From Lachnospiraceae bacterium (lineage in GTDB: Bacteria; Bacillota; Clostridia; Lachnospirales; Lachnospiraceae), in NCBI GenBank assembly GCA_017623675.1, contig JAGAOO010000064.1, positions 1 to 49,336 on the forward strand: a stretch of 49,336 nucleotides of DNA, written 5' to 3'. Every line of letters begins with the position of its first letter. Position 1 is the stretch's first letter. Below are positions 41,960-49,336 of this stretch, piece after piece. Under the pieces are notes generated by a model that made no database searches, was not told the origin of the DNA, and was given only the letters and a program-made list of their open reading frames with translations. The position numbers and the translations under genes are program-made.

Positions 41960-42343
41960 CTATAAAAGGACAATTCCTAAACCCGTTAAGATGTGCCCAA
42001 TTCCTGCTATCCCGGCAATTGAAGCATCTGCTCCCTTTGAAAGCTCTATGCCAAGAACCTGCATAATACCCCGTACAAACATCATAATTCCGGTCAAAGG
42101 AACACCAATATTATATATCACAAAAAAGATACGTAACAGCTTCTGCTGCTTCAAATCTATTCTTTCTTGAAATAACGCCACCAACAGAAATACTACCATT
42201 CCCAGTAAGAAGAAATGCGTATGTACCTTTCCCAAAACCGTTGTGCCGGAAAAATCATTAAACTTTGTAAATTCCCGATAGAAGACACCTCCTATCATTG
42301 CCAATATTGCGTAAATTTAGGATATATTAATATACTTTTTCAT
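41960..42343 (-). pseudogene. DUF2871-family membrane protein, interrupted by an in-frame stop
   Basis: A strong GGAGG site and ATG at 42343 begin MKKYINIS, then TAA (42319-42317), then the same frame continues IYAILAMIGGVFYREFTKFN to the end. The continuation matches DUF2871-type proteins (VHTHFFLLGMVVFLLVALF), which normally include this first helix. A single base change at codon 9 therefore breaks the gene. Restart at the internal TTG or ATG near 42298-42304 could give a protein lacking the first helix. Confidence 0.75.
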
Positions 42344-42405
42344 AAGTTCTTTCCTCCGTTTATAGTCAATTCTTAGCTCTTTGTACTTCTTTCGTTAATT
42401 ACAAA

Positions 42406-42440
42406 TTAACCCTGTCTCAATTATAACAAGACAGGGTTAA
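42406..42440 (-). terminator. Terminator downstream of the YhgE/Pip gene
   Basis: Perfect 12-bp stem TTAACCCTGTCT/AGACAGGGTTAA with an 11-base loop, followed on the minus strand by TTTGT. It lies 34 bases after the YhgE/Pip stop. Confidence 0.7.
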
Positions 42441-42473
42441 TCTCTCAATTAGTTTTTCCAAAAAGTTCCAAGA

Positions 42474-45155
42474 CTATGCGAGTCCATGTTCTTCAATCCA
42501 ATTTAACATGATAGACTTTGATTCCTCAATTCTTTTTCCTCGAATCTCAAATACGACAATTGTTAATACCGTAAAGAATAATGCAAGCGACACCAATACT
42601 GTCAATTCTGTTCCAATGCTTTGTCCACCTGCAATTGCACTTCTAAACGCATCTACCGAATATGTAAATGGCACAAACTTATGAATCGCAGCTGCAAGCT
42701 TACCGGATATCTCTATCGGATAAGTTCCTGCTGAGCCGGCAAGCTGCAATACCATGAATATAAGCATGATAAAGCTTCCAACCTTACCAAGTAGTACATC
42801 AAAGAAGTATTGAATTGACATAAAAGCAATTGCCGCAACTGCTGCAACAAGGAATGTTTTTCCCATACTTTCCGGACTAAAGCCTAACGTACCTTTCAAA
42901 ATCAACATTGCTGAACCTGCCATCAATATTGCCATCGGATAACAGATAACCGCCTTACTAGACCACCACACAAATCCATTTTTTAATTCACCCGTATATT
43001 CTGTCAAAGGATACATCAGACAAAATGCCAAGCATGCAACCCATAATCCTACCGATAACATGTATGCCGCCATTGCATGACCATTGTTCTCTACATGTGT
43101 AATCTGAGTTTCTTCCGTCTCTACCGGAGCAACAAACATATCGATATTCTTATCCGTTGCTTCATTTTCTCGTACCTCTACAGCACCATCGGCAAGTTCA
43201 TCATGGAGTTTTTCTGTACCATCCTGTAATTCAACCAAGCCATCTTCCAATTCTTTTGAACCGTCTGAAAGCTTAAATGCTCCATCTGATATCTGTGCCG
43301 CACCACCGGTAAGATTTGAAACACCGCTTAACAAGGTTGTATCATTTTCCACTAATTGCCTGGTTCCCGCCTGTAATGCTAACACACCATTTTCCATCTG
43401 TGTTACACCTGAGTCAAGACCTTCTGCAAGAGTTGATGAACCATCTGCAAGCTTATCTGTACCCATACTAATTGCTTCATTATAACCTTCCAGGGTTGTA
43501 AGACCTGTATTCAAGTTGGCAACACCGTTTGTGTATGTCACAAGTCCGGTCTGAAGACTTGATGTCCCAGACTGTATGGACGTAATTCCGGTATTGATGC
43601 TTATCATTCCCGGAATTAATCCTAATGAAGAATCTGTTCCATCAAGCCCTTCTTTTACGGATAACAACCCCGTCTCCAGACTTGTAATGGCATTCGCTGA
43701 AGGAATTAATACCTGATCTGCACCAGTATTTAATGCATCAATACTATTTGCAAGGTTAGTAACCGTTCCATCCGATCCAACCATTGCCTGAATATTTTCA
43801 TCTACATTTGTAAGTACAGTATCTGCATATCCAACATAATACACTGCACCACCTGTAGGATTCGTTCCATCCGTAACCAATAAACTATCCATTGCAGCTT
43901 GAATCGTTTCCCTCTGTTTTACTGTAAGAGACGAATCGGTAGCTAAAAGTGTAGTCAGTTTTGTATATGCATCCATGATTTCTGTTTTTGCACTATTTGT
44001 ATTAGTCTCAGCTGTCACAATATAGGAATCTAACGTGTTCATAGAAGCAACCAAGCCTGTCTGTGAATTATTTACTCCTGCATTCAACGTATCAATCGAC
44101 GAATCCAATGTATTTAGTCCGCTGACTGCAGCCCCTAACTGCTGTCGTTTCTCTTCTGTCAACGTTTCTCCAATGCTGTTACTCATCGTCTGCATTCCCA
44201 CAAGAATTTGTCCACTGCCTTCCTGAAGTCTTGTTGTCCCATTTGACAAGGAACTAACACCTGCAAGCAAAGTTGCATCATTTGCAGCCAATATTGACGC
44301 ACCATTTCTTGCACTTGAAACTCCCTCTGTATAAGAAGAAAGGCTATGATTCAACTCCTTTGCACCATTTGCCACCTGATAGGCTCCGGTAACGGCATCC
44401 TTCTCAAGTGTCTCAACTCCACCATATACCTGACTTACACCATCATTCACAGCTTCTACTCCGGCTACATAACCAGAAAGCCCCTGTTCCAAGGTTTCAG
44501 CACCATTCTTGAATGTAAGAGAACTATTTGCAAGTACCTGTAAATTCTCTCGAATCGTTTCATTTCCCTCAAGTAACTTATCTTCGCCATCCAGCATTTC
44601 CTGTGTTCCATTAACCGCTTCGTCAAAACCATCAGCAACCGTTACCAAATTGTCAAACACTGTCTCTGTGTAGGAACGTGTAACCTCTTCTATAATATTT
44701 GCCTTAATTTCCTTCATCGCACTTTCTGATAACTTCATAGAAATATAGTTCACACCGGGGTTCGTCTGATAGGAAAGAATCATCTTTTTCGGATTGTCAT
44801 CCATAACTGTAGCTGCATTGGCTGAGAAATCCTCCGGAATCGTTATTACCATGTAGTAATTACCTTTTTCCAATCCATGCTGTGCATTTTTCTCATCAAC
44901 TACCATAAATGACATCGAATCGTTTTCGCTTAGTGACTCAGCCAAATCATCACCGACTGACAATGTTTTACCATTATAAATAACGGATTTATCCTTATTC
45001 ACTACCGCAACCGGGAGTTCCCCAAGGTCTCCATAAGGATCCCACATGGAGGATAAGAATAATCCGGCATAGATGGATGGAATCAAAATGATTGCAACCA
45101 TTACGACTAATAATAATTTGTTATGTAATAATGATTTCAACTCGTTTTTAATCAT
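42474..45155 (-). CDS. YhgE/Pip domain membrane protein
   Basis: 893 residues from the ATG at 45155, preceded by AAAGGAGG. The N-terminal YhgE block is MIKNELKSLLHNKLLLVVMV then AGLFLSSMWDPYGDLGELPV. A central region of about 450 residues is made of short repeats of the L-x-x-G type (for example LQTGLVTYTNGVANLNTGL). Five membrane helices form the C-terminal ABC-2-like part. Pip of lactococci is a phage receptor, and other members are linked to ESX secretion or antimicrobial tolerance. It is divergent from a TetR gene that is likely its regulator. Confidence 0.92.
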   Translation of the reverse strand: MIKNELKSLLHNKLLLVVMVAIILIPSIYAGLFLSSMWDPYGDLGELPVAVVNKDKSVIYNGKTLSVGDDLAESLSENDSMSFMVVDEKNAQHGLEKGNYYMVITIPEDFSANAATVMDDNPKKMILSYQTNPGVNYISMKLSESAMKEIKANIIEEVTRSYTETVFDNLVTVADGFDEAVNGTQEMLDGEDKLLEGNETIRENLQVLANSSLTFKNGAETLEQGLSGYVAGVEAVNDGVSQVYGGVETLEKDAVTGAYQVANGAKELNHSLSSYTEGVSSARNGASILAANDATLLAGVSSLSNGTTRLQEGSGQILVGMQTMSNSIGETLTEEKRQQLGAAVSGLNTLDSSIDTLNAGVNNSQTGLVASMNTLDSYIVTAETNTNSAKTEIMDAYTKLTTLLATDSSLTVKQRETIQAAMDSLLVTDGTNPTGGAVYYVGYADTVLTNVDENIQAMVGSDGTVTNLANSIDALNTGADQVLIPSANAITSLETGLLSVKEGLDGTDSSLGLIPGMISINTGITSIQSGTSSLQTGLVTYTNGVANLNTGLTTLEGYNEAISMGTDKLADGSSTLAEGLDSGVTQMENGVLALQAGTRQLVENDTTLLSGVSNLTGGAAQISDGAFKLSDGSKELEDGLVELQDGTEKLHDELADGAVEVRENEATDKNIDMFVAPVETEETQITHVENNGHAMAAYMLSVGLWVACLAFCLMYPLTEYTGELKNGFVWWSSKAVICYPMAILMAGSAMLILKGTLGFSPESMGKTFLVAAVAAIAFMSIQYFFDVLLGKVGSFIMLIFMVLQLAGSAGTYPIEISGKLAAAIHKFVPFTYSVDAFRSAIAGGQSIGTELTVLVSLALFFTVLTIVVFEIRGKRIEESKSIMLNWIEEHGLA

Positions 45156-45262
45156 ATTACAGCCTCCTTTTAACACCCACTTATTAGACATCTGTCTCTT
45201 ATAACAATGGCTATCTTAATCTACAAGTGTATATCACGCAATGGTCAGTTATTTCCCATTTT

Positions 45263-45278
45263 GTGTATTAATATACAC
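45263..45278. promoter_or_regulatory. Candidate TetR operator
   Basis: GTGTAT-TAAT-ATACAC, a 6-bp palindrome with a 4-base spacer, in the 272-base gap between the divergent YhgE/Pip and TetR genes. Related half-sites AGTGTATAT (about 45227) and ACACACTTGT (about 45340) flank it. Confidence 0.45.
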
Positions 45279-45379
45279 TTTTGCATTATTTTGTATATTT
45301 AATTCTCAAAATTAAGAATTAATTTAGATTTTAATTACACACTTGTTGCTTTATATACATTTATATATTATATTAAATA

Positions 45380-45407
45380 TTGAAATTGAAATCGTTAACT
45401 ATATAAT
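45380..45407 (+). promoter_or_regulatory. Promoter of the TetR regulator gene
   Basis: TTGAAA (45380-45385), 16-base spacer, TATAAT (45402-45407), ending 20 bases before the ATG at 45428. AAAGGAGAATTCAT is the ribosome site. Confidence 0.6.
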
Positions 45408-45427
45408 TTCAGAAAAGGAGAATTCAT

Positions 45428-46036
45428 ATGGAAATAGATTGGACAAACTATGACTCCCATCCGGACCGACGTCAGAGAAAATCATGTATTGCCATAGAAA
45501 AGGCTCTGCTTGAGCTTATGCAGACAAAGCCGATTGATATGATTTCCATCAGTGAACTTGCAGAGAAAGCCGACGTAAATCGTAAAACGTTTTATAATAA
45601 CTACAATTCGATCGAAGATGTTGAACAAAGCATCGACCGTAAGATTACTGCATTTATATTTGATACCCTTCCAAAAAAAATAACAATCAACAATGAAATA
45701 GAAATCTACCATTTACTCCTTAATTTCACATTATCGATTAAGCCTTACAAGGAATTACTTGGAAAAATGGCAAAAAATAAAGGCTCGATAACAATTACCG
45801 AGCATTTAAAAGACCAGATTCTTCCATATGTAGAAAAGAGTCTGGAAAACTACAATATAGCAAAGGCCGTCATACCATATATCAACACATATATTGTAGA
45901 CAGCCTTTCAAGTATCTATTTCCAGTGGTTTAACGACAACAATCTGAATGCACAACAGGTAGCTCTGCTTGCCTATAACCTAACCACATCTGCTATTAAA
46001 CTTGACAATTACCGGGACATTGTTTGTGAATCATAG
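45428..46036 (+). CDS. TetR/AcrR-family transcriptional regulator
   Basis: 202 residues. The N-terminal helix-turn-helix is typical: AIEKALLELMQTKPIDMISI, SELAEKADVNRKTFYNNY. The C-terminal part is a helical ligand/dimer domain. It is divergent from the YhgE/Pip gene, a common pairing in Firmicutes, and likely represses that gene and itself through the palindrome in the gap. Confidence 0.9.
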   Translation: MEIDWTNYDSHPDRRQRKSCIAIEKALLELMQTKPIDMISISELAEKADVNRKTFYNNYNSIEDVEQSIDRKITAFIFDTLPKKITINNEIEIYHLLLNFTLSIKPYKELLGKMAKNKGSITITEHLKDQILPYVEKSLENYNIAKAVIPYINTYIVDSLSSIYFQWFNDNNLNAQQVALLAYNLTTSAIKLDNYRDIVCES

Positions 46037-46059
46037 GGTATTCATTTATACGTTGTATT

Positions 46060-46551
46060 TTACATCTGTTGAACCCGATTCAGATATCTATCCCAGTTCA
46101 TGATTACATCATCGCAATGCACTTTAATCTGATAAGTATCAGACGGAAGCGTATCATATTGATCTTCATTCGCTTTTTCAAGGAATAGAACGTAGTCATT
46201 CGTATCTTCTATACGTTCTATCCCCTGAAGATACATTCCACCGAGATGATTTAGCACTTCATTAAGAGCACTATCGTCCAAAGTAACATCTTTCACCTCT
46301 TCTATGAGCTTTTCATTCGCATCATATACTTTCATGCCATCCTTAATTCCCATAACAATCGAACTATTTTTGAAATAAATCTGTGTCAAATCCGCATAAC
46401 TTTCAACAAACTGACTGTTCTGGGAATTGTTGCTTTTAACAATAAGTGCCTCCACTTCCAACACCAAATCCGTCTTGTTATTATTTCTTTTAACTATATG
46501 ACAATCATCATATCGAAAGTTGTCCACTTCATTCATTGATTTGAAACTCAT
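46060..46551 (-). CDS. Hypothetical soluble protein
   Basis: 163 residues with AAAGGAAATGG before the ATG. It is acidic and mostly beta in pattern, with no membrane segment or signal peptide. A stretch LVLEVEALIVKSNNSQNSQF followed by LTQIYFKNSSIVMGIKDG looks like two adjacent strands. I do not recognise a family. It lies convergent to the TetR gene and 40 bases downstream of the hydrolase gene, with which it may be transcribed. Confidence 0.7.
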   Translation of the reverse strand: MSFKSMNEVDNFRYDDCHIVKRNNNKTDLVLEVEALIVKSNNSQNSQFVESYADLTQIYFKNSSIVMGIKDGMKVYDANEKLIEEVKDVTLDDSALNEVLNHLGGMYLQGIERIEDTNDYVLFLEKANEDQYDTLPSDTYQIKVHCDDVIMNWDRYLNRVQQM

Positions 46552-46590
46552 ATTACCATTTCCTTTCTAAACCTATTGAAATGTATGCAA

Positions 46591-47436
46591 CTAAGATACA
46601 CAATGCGTAGGGGAATAAACCTCTTCTATCCATCTTCCAACTATGTTGGTCAACTTCATACGTTGACCGATAAAGCTGTGATTACTTGCAATCGATTCAT
46701 ACTGAATATTACCGCCAGCCTCTGCCAGTTTCGTTGCTAATGGTTTCAGCATTTTATCCGGAGGGGCAATTGTATCATAAGATGCCTCAACCAATAAGAC
46801 ATTTTTATGAATTAACTCTTCATACCGATTCAAGACACTGAGTTCCTGTTGATTAACAAGTGCATTTTCATACACTTCGCTTGCAGAAGTCATCTTAAGA
46901 CACTGGCCTTCTGTTTCTATCATCAGGAATAAGTCTTTTTCCATTTTGTACCGAAAAGCCGCACCAATGTCATAAGCAGCCATAGCAACAACACCTCTAA
47001 TAAAACCAAGGTCTTTTGCGGCGTTAAGTACCGTCTGTCCACCCATGCTGTGACCAACAAGGAAAATGTTGTTCACATCAATTCCGTACTGATCCGCGAT
47101 GGCAGCATTATGTGCCCATTTTGCTATAGCAATCAAATCCTCCTTAAGATTCGTGAATAAATAATTTCCTTCACTTCCCCAAGCACCACGATGATTCATA
47201 TGAATCACAACACATCCCATTCGCATAAACGCGAGTTCAAGATCATTATTCGTAGTATATCCCGGGAATCCATGGGACATAATAATGGTTGGATATGGTC
47301 CACTGATTCGTTTATCGGGTACAAGCAGATAGCCATATAAGTGACATCCACCACTTACAATATTCAATTCAAATATCTCAGGACAAGATGTTTGATAATC
47401 TTCTTCGTATTCAACAAAAGCATTATTTGATTTCAT
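46591..47436 (-). CDS. Alpha/beta hydrolase
   Basis: 281 residues with GGGAGG before the ATG. The nucleophile elbow is GHSMGGQTVLNAA, the oxyanion strand has IIMSHGFPGYTTNND, the likely acid is in ASYDTIAPPDKML, and the histidine is in ASNHSFIGQR. It resembles dienelactone-hydrolase or acyl-peptide-esterase types without a signal peptide. The substrate is unknown. A 49-base gap separates it from the flavodoxin gene upstream. Confidence 0.88.
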   Translation of the reverse strand: MKSNNAFVEYEEDYQTSCPEIFELNIVSGGCHLYGYLLVPDKRISGPYPTIIMSHGFPGYTTNNDLELAFMRMGCVVIHMNHRGAWGSEGNYLFTNLKEDLIAIAKWAHNAAIADQYGIDVNNIFLVGHSMGGQTVLNAAKDLGFIRGVVAMAAYDIGAAFRYKMEKDLFLMIETEGQCLKMTSASEVYENALVNQQELSVLNRYEELIHKNVLLVEASYDTIAPPDKMLKPLATKLAEAGGNIQYESIASNHSFIGQRMKLTNIVGRWIEEVYSPTHCVS

Positions 47437-47485
47437 AGAACCTCCCTTTTCACCTAAAAGTCACTGTCATACCTATAGTTCATTC

Positions 47486-47989
47486 CTATAATTGTGAAAT
47501 AAAGTTTTCCTTTAACCTCTGACAAAACGCATCTATCTTTTCATCATCTTCAACCTTCCTGTTTTCTTTTGGGTCGACCAAAATCAGTTCAGCTTCAAAT
47601 TCTTCTATACCAATATATTTCTTCATTTTTTTAATTGCCTTATCAGCACCACCGCCACTAAAACATGTAAATACTGCGATTTTCTTCCCGCGAATATCCG
47701 GGTTTTCTTTTATAAAAGTTCTAACAGGCGGTGTAAAATTACTGGCCCATACCGGAGTGCCCAAGATAATTCTATCATACTTCTCAACGCTGAATTCATA
47801 CGGTTGTAATATAGGCTTTTCTCCCATAACAGCACTTTTCCCACCCCAGATAAACTTTTTTGCGCCTTCATCCGGATATGCTTTGACTGGTTTGATTTGA
47901 ATGATATCCGCTTCTATTTTTTCTGCAATTTTATCTGCTACATATTTTGTATTCTCTGACATTGAATAATATACGATTGCTGTTTTCAT
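47486..47989 (-). CDS. Flavodoxin-like protein
   Basis: 167 residues from the ATG at 47989, preceded by GGGAG and overlapping the PadR stop by four bases. The FMN phosphate loop is YYSMSENTKYVADKI, followed by ILGTPVWASNFTPPVRTF (FMN ring contact) and FTCFSGGGADKAIKKM. It fits the flavodoxin/NADPH-quinone-reductase-like small flavoproteins. Coupling to a PadR gene suggests induction by an aromatic compound, antibiotic or redox stress. Confidence 0.9.
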   Translation of the reverse strand: MKTAIVYYSMSENTKYVADKIAEKIEADIIQIKPVKAYPDEGAKKFIWGGKSAVMGEKPILQPYEFSVEKYDRIILGTPVWASNFTPPVRTFIKENPDIRGKKIAVFTCFSGGGADKAIKKMKKYIGIEEFEAELILVDPKENRKVEDDEKIDAFCQRLKENFISQL

Positions 47990-48534
47990 TTCTTCTCCCA
48001 CTCCTTCATCTGTTCTTTCGCCTCTTTGCACCAATCCAGATACGCCTCATATGTTTTAATACCAAACTGAACCGTTAAATAATAATACTTATGCGTATCA
48101 TTCTCCAAATACTGCATCAGATTTTCTGCAAACATATTTAAAACGACTAATTCGTTCCTGCACTTTTCCTCAAAGCAATCAATGTGCTCCTTTGCTCCCT
48201 CAAAACCGTTCTCATTTCCAAAGAAAAGTTTTAAGAGTGTCTCATATCGAAGTTCATCTTTTTCTGCTGGTTTTTTCAACCACTCTTTTAATGTTTCTTT
48301 TCCAGACTCTGTAATTGAATAAGAAATCTTCTCTCGCCCATTGGAACTGGTATCTTCCTTAGTCACTTTGCCTTCCGTTTCGAGTTGGTTTAAAGTCGGA
48401 TATATACTTCCATAACTGCCACCCCAGAAAAAACGGAGAGTCGTATCAAGCCTTTTTTTCATTTCATAACCGGTCATAGGCTCATGACTTAACAAACCTA
48501 ATAAAACATAATCCATCTTCTTTGAATTTGCCAT
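47986..48534 (-). CDS. PadR-family transcriptional regulator
   Basis: 182 residues from the ATG at 48534, with AAGGAG eleven bases upstream. The winged helix is YVLLGLLSHEPMTGYEMKKR and SYGSIYPTLNQLETEGKV, a textbook PadR N-domain, followed by a helical dimerisation domain. The frame stays open upstream to 48678, and a longer product starting at 48615 is possible (see the Fe-S motif entry). A promoter and an inverted repeat overlap just upstream, so autoregulation with the coupled flavodoxin gene is likely. Confidence 0.88.
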   Translation of the reverse strand: MANSKKMDYVLLGLLSHEPMTGYEMKKRLDTTLRFFWGGSYGSIYPTLNQLETEGKVTKEDTSSNGREKISYSITESGKETLKEWLKKPAEKDELRYETLLKLFFGNENGFEGAKEHIDCFEEKCRNELVVLNMFAENLMQYLENDTHKYYYLTVQFGIKTYEAYLDWCKEAKEQMKEWEKK

Positions 48535-48678
48535 TCTTCTATCTGCTCCTTTTAAATCCATCGGACATTTCTGATTACATTTTTTACAGGAAATACATTT
48601 CTCTTTCTCAGACATAATATGTATTCCTGCATACCTTCCATAGCCCCTTGAATAATTAAATAAAGGGACATATATCAA
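48535..48678 (-). other. In-frame Fe-S cluster motif upstream of PadR (N-terminal extension or ferredoxin remnant)
   Basis: The frame of PadR continues upstream without stop and encodes VPLFNYSRGYGRYAGIHI then MSEKEKCISCKKCNQKCPMD. The cysteines form C-x2-C-x2-C-x3-C-P, a classical 4Fe-4S ferredoxin motif as found near the end of polyferredoxin-type proteins. The ATG at 48615 has AGGA nine bases upstream. Either the regulator carries an Fe-S module, or the tail of a decayed ferredoxin gene was left in the leader. I cannot tell which. Confidence 0.5.
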
Positions 48679-48720
48679 ACAGATACATCAAATAATATAT
48701 CAGTTTGATACATTTGTCAA
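48673..48720 (-). promoter_or_regulatory. Promoter and operator of the padR-flavodoxin operon
   Basis: Minus strand TTGACA (48720-48715), 17-base spacer, TATTAT (48697-48692). TATCAAAC (48673-48680) and GTTTGATA (48703-48710) form an inverted repeat across the -10, suitable for PadR binding. The -35 directly follows the T-tract of the tRNA terminator. Confidence 0.65.
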
Positions 48721-48721
48721 G

Positions 48722-48758
48722 ATAAAAAAATAACCTTGAGAACCCACTGTTCTCAAGG
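48722..48758 (-). terminator. Terminator of tRNA-Trp
   Basis: 10-bp stem CCTTGAGAAC/GTTCTCAAGG around CCACT, followed on the minus strand by TTATTTTTTT. Lies eight bases after the tRNA 3' end. Confidence 0.9.
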
Positions 48759-48765
48759 CTTCTAG

Positions 48766-48836
48766 CAGGGGATGAGAGAATCGAACTCCCGCCAAAGGTT
48801 TTGGAGACCCCTATCATACCATTTGACCAATCCCCT
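48766..48836 (-). tRNA. tRNA-Trp (anticodon CCA)
   Basis: 71 bases. Acceptor arms AGGGGAT/ATCCCCT, D-arm GTCA/TGAT, anticodon arm GGGGT-CTCCAAA-ACCTT with anticodon CCA (two G-T pairs), four-base variable loop, T-arm GGGAG-TTCGATT-CTCTC, discriminator G. The 3' CCA is not encoded. Confidence 0.95.
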
Positions 48837-48845
48837 ATGAAAGGT

Positions 48846-48874
48846 ATTATAGCACAAAAAGCGAGATTTGTCTC
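48846..48874 (-). promoter_or_regulatory. tRNA-Trp promoter inside the rRNA terminator
   Basis: Minus strand GAGACA (48874-48869), 17-base spacer, TATAAT (48851-48846) with TG as extended -10. The tRNA begins nine bases after the -10. The -35 box is in the terminator stem. Confidence 0.65.
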
Positions 48875-48876
48875 GC
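48854..48876 (-). terminator. rRNA operon terminator
   Basis: GCGAGA/TCTCGC stem (48861-48876) around TTTG, followed on the minus strand by TTTTTGTG. First strong terminator after the 23S gene. The 220 bases between it and the 23S end (48877-49096) show no tRNA and no clear 5S gene. Confidence 0.75.
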
Positions 48877-49095
48877 TAAATATGCATTTTCACTCGCCAT
48901 GCCTCACCTCAATTCCGCTACGCTTCATTTCGGTGTTCCGGCTTCGCCGTATACAGCCAGCTATCACCAGCCCTCGGTATGCAAGCATCCCTCCGTCTGC
49001 TTCTATCTGTCTGTGCATGGCTCATGCACCTTCAAAACATCATACAAAGTACTCATCTAATCAGACGGTCATCTCGTGACCGCTTCCTTCCTTCT

Positions 49096-49336
49096 CTGGT
49101 CAAGCCCTCGACCTATTAGTACTTCTCAGCTCCATGTGTTGCCACACTTCCACCCGAAGCCTATCAACCTCGTCGTCTGCAAGGGGTCTTACTCTTACGA
49201 TGGGATATCTTATCTTGAGGGGGGCTTCACGCTTAGATGCCTTCAGCGTTTATCCCTGCCGGACTTGGCTACCCTGCTCTGGATTTGGCAATCCAACAGG
49301 TACACCAGCGGTCCGTCCATCCCGGTCCTCTCGTAC
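49096..49336 (-). rRNA. 23S rRNA, 3' end (partial, runs off the right edge)
   Basis: The minus strand reads the conserved 23S 3' domain: GTACGAGAGGACCGGGATGG at the window edge (just 3' of the sarcin-ricin loop), then the helices leading to GAGAAGTACTAATAGGTCGA and the 3' end GGGCTTGACC. The 3' boundary is placed near 49096-49098 from the family pattern. Confidence 0.97.

Noticed and set aside
48920-48960. 5S-like stretch in the spacer after 23S
   Set aside because: Only about 17 bases look similar and the rest of the 5S helices cannot be formed; not annotated as rRNA.
1-49336. CRISPR arrays, insertion sequences, transposases or integrases
   Set aside because: No regularly spaced repeats and no transposase or recombinase motifs were seen in either strand.

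Overview
The window looks like a low-GC Firmicutes chromosome, most likely Lachnospiraceae or close Clostridia. The reasons are A/T-rich coding with AGGAGG-type ribosome sites, a HrcA/CIRCE heat-shock operator, a DUF5721 gene, YhgE/Pip and ZIP genes of clostridial type, and the 3' end of a Firmicutes-type 23S rRNA. This assignment is inference; no 16S is present.

Region 1 (1-2.9 kb) is accessory DNA. It holds the start of a BIG2-type lipoprotein, a 32-residue TxpA-like type I toxin with a convergent RatA-like antisense RNA, and a tight three-gene operon: GHKL ATPase, STAS-like (DUF4325-type) protein and a membrane-anchored protein. The last resembles partner-switching chemistry joined to a membrane protein and is a candidate undescribed signalling or defence system.

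Region 2 (3.1-16.0 kb) is a conjugative or integrative element read on the minus strand from parA: parA, parB, an AAA ATPase, a protein of unknown function, ardA, a DUF3991/TOPRIM primase-like gene, a non-coding oriT-like stretch, mobC, a relaxase, a VirD4/TraG coupling protein, VirB2-like, VirB6-like and PrgI/VirB3-like membrane proteins, and a TadZ-like protein with a degenerate P-loop. No VirB4 ATPase, integrase or replication initiator is inside the window. Three unrelated proteins in a row (AAA ATPase, unknown, ArdA) end in the same tail of about 28 residues, and one carries a second internal partial copy. My main hypothesis is that this is a sorting or translocation tag, possibly for delivery through the element's own type IV secretion system.

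Region 3 (16.2-48.7 kb) is ordinary chromosome. It holds a MoxR-DUF58-transglutaminase-M18 peptidase-nuclease operon; DUF5721; an ABC transporter with two paralogous FtsX permeases around one ATPase; CIRCE-controlled htpG with a long acidic linker; a membrane protein and a ZIP transporter; a chemoreceptor pseudogene; a YkgJ cysteine-cluster protein; a TPR-DUF4037-DUF4125 fusion; DegV; lactaldehyde reductase; bacteriohemerythrin; a DUF2871 pseudogene; YhgE/Pip with a divergent TetR regulator; a hydrolase; and a PadR-flavodoxin operon preceded by an in-frame Fe-S cluster motif.

Region 4 (48.7-49.3 kb, minus strand) is the 3' end of a 23S rRNA gene, an operon terminator that contains the promoter of the next gene, tRNA-Trp, and a strong terminator. 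No convincing 5S rRNA lies between the 23S and the terminator.
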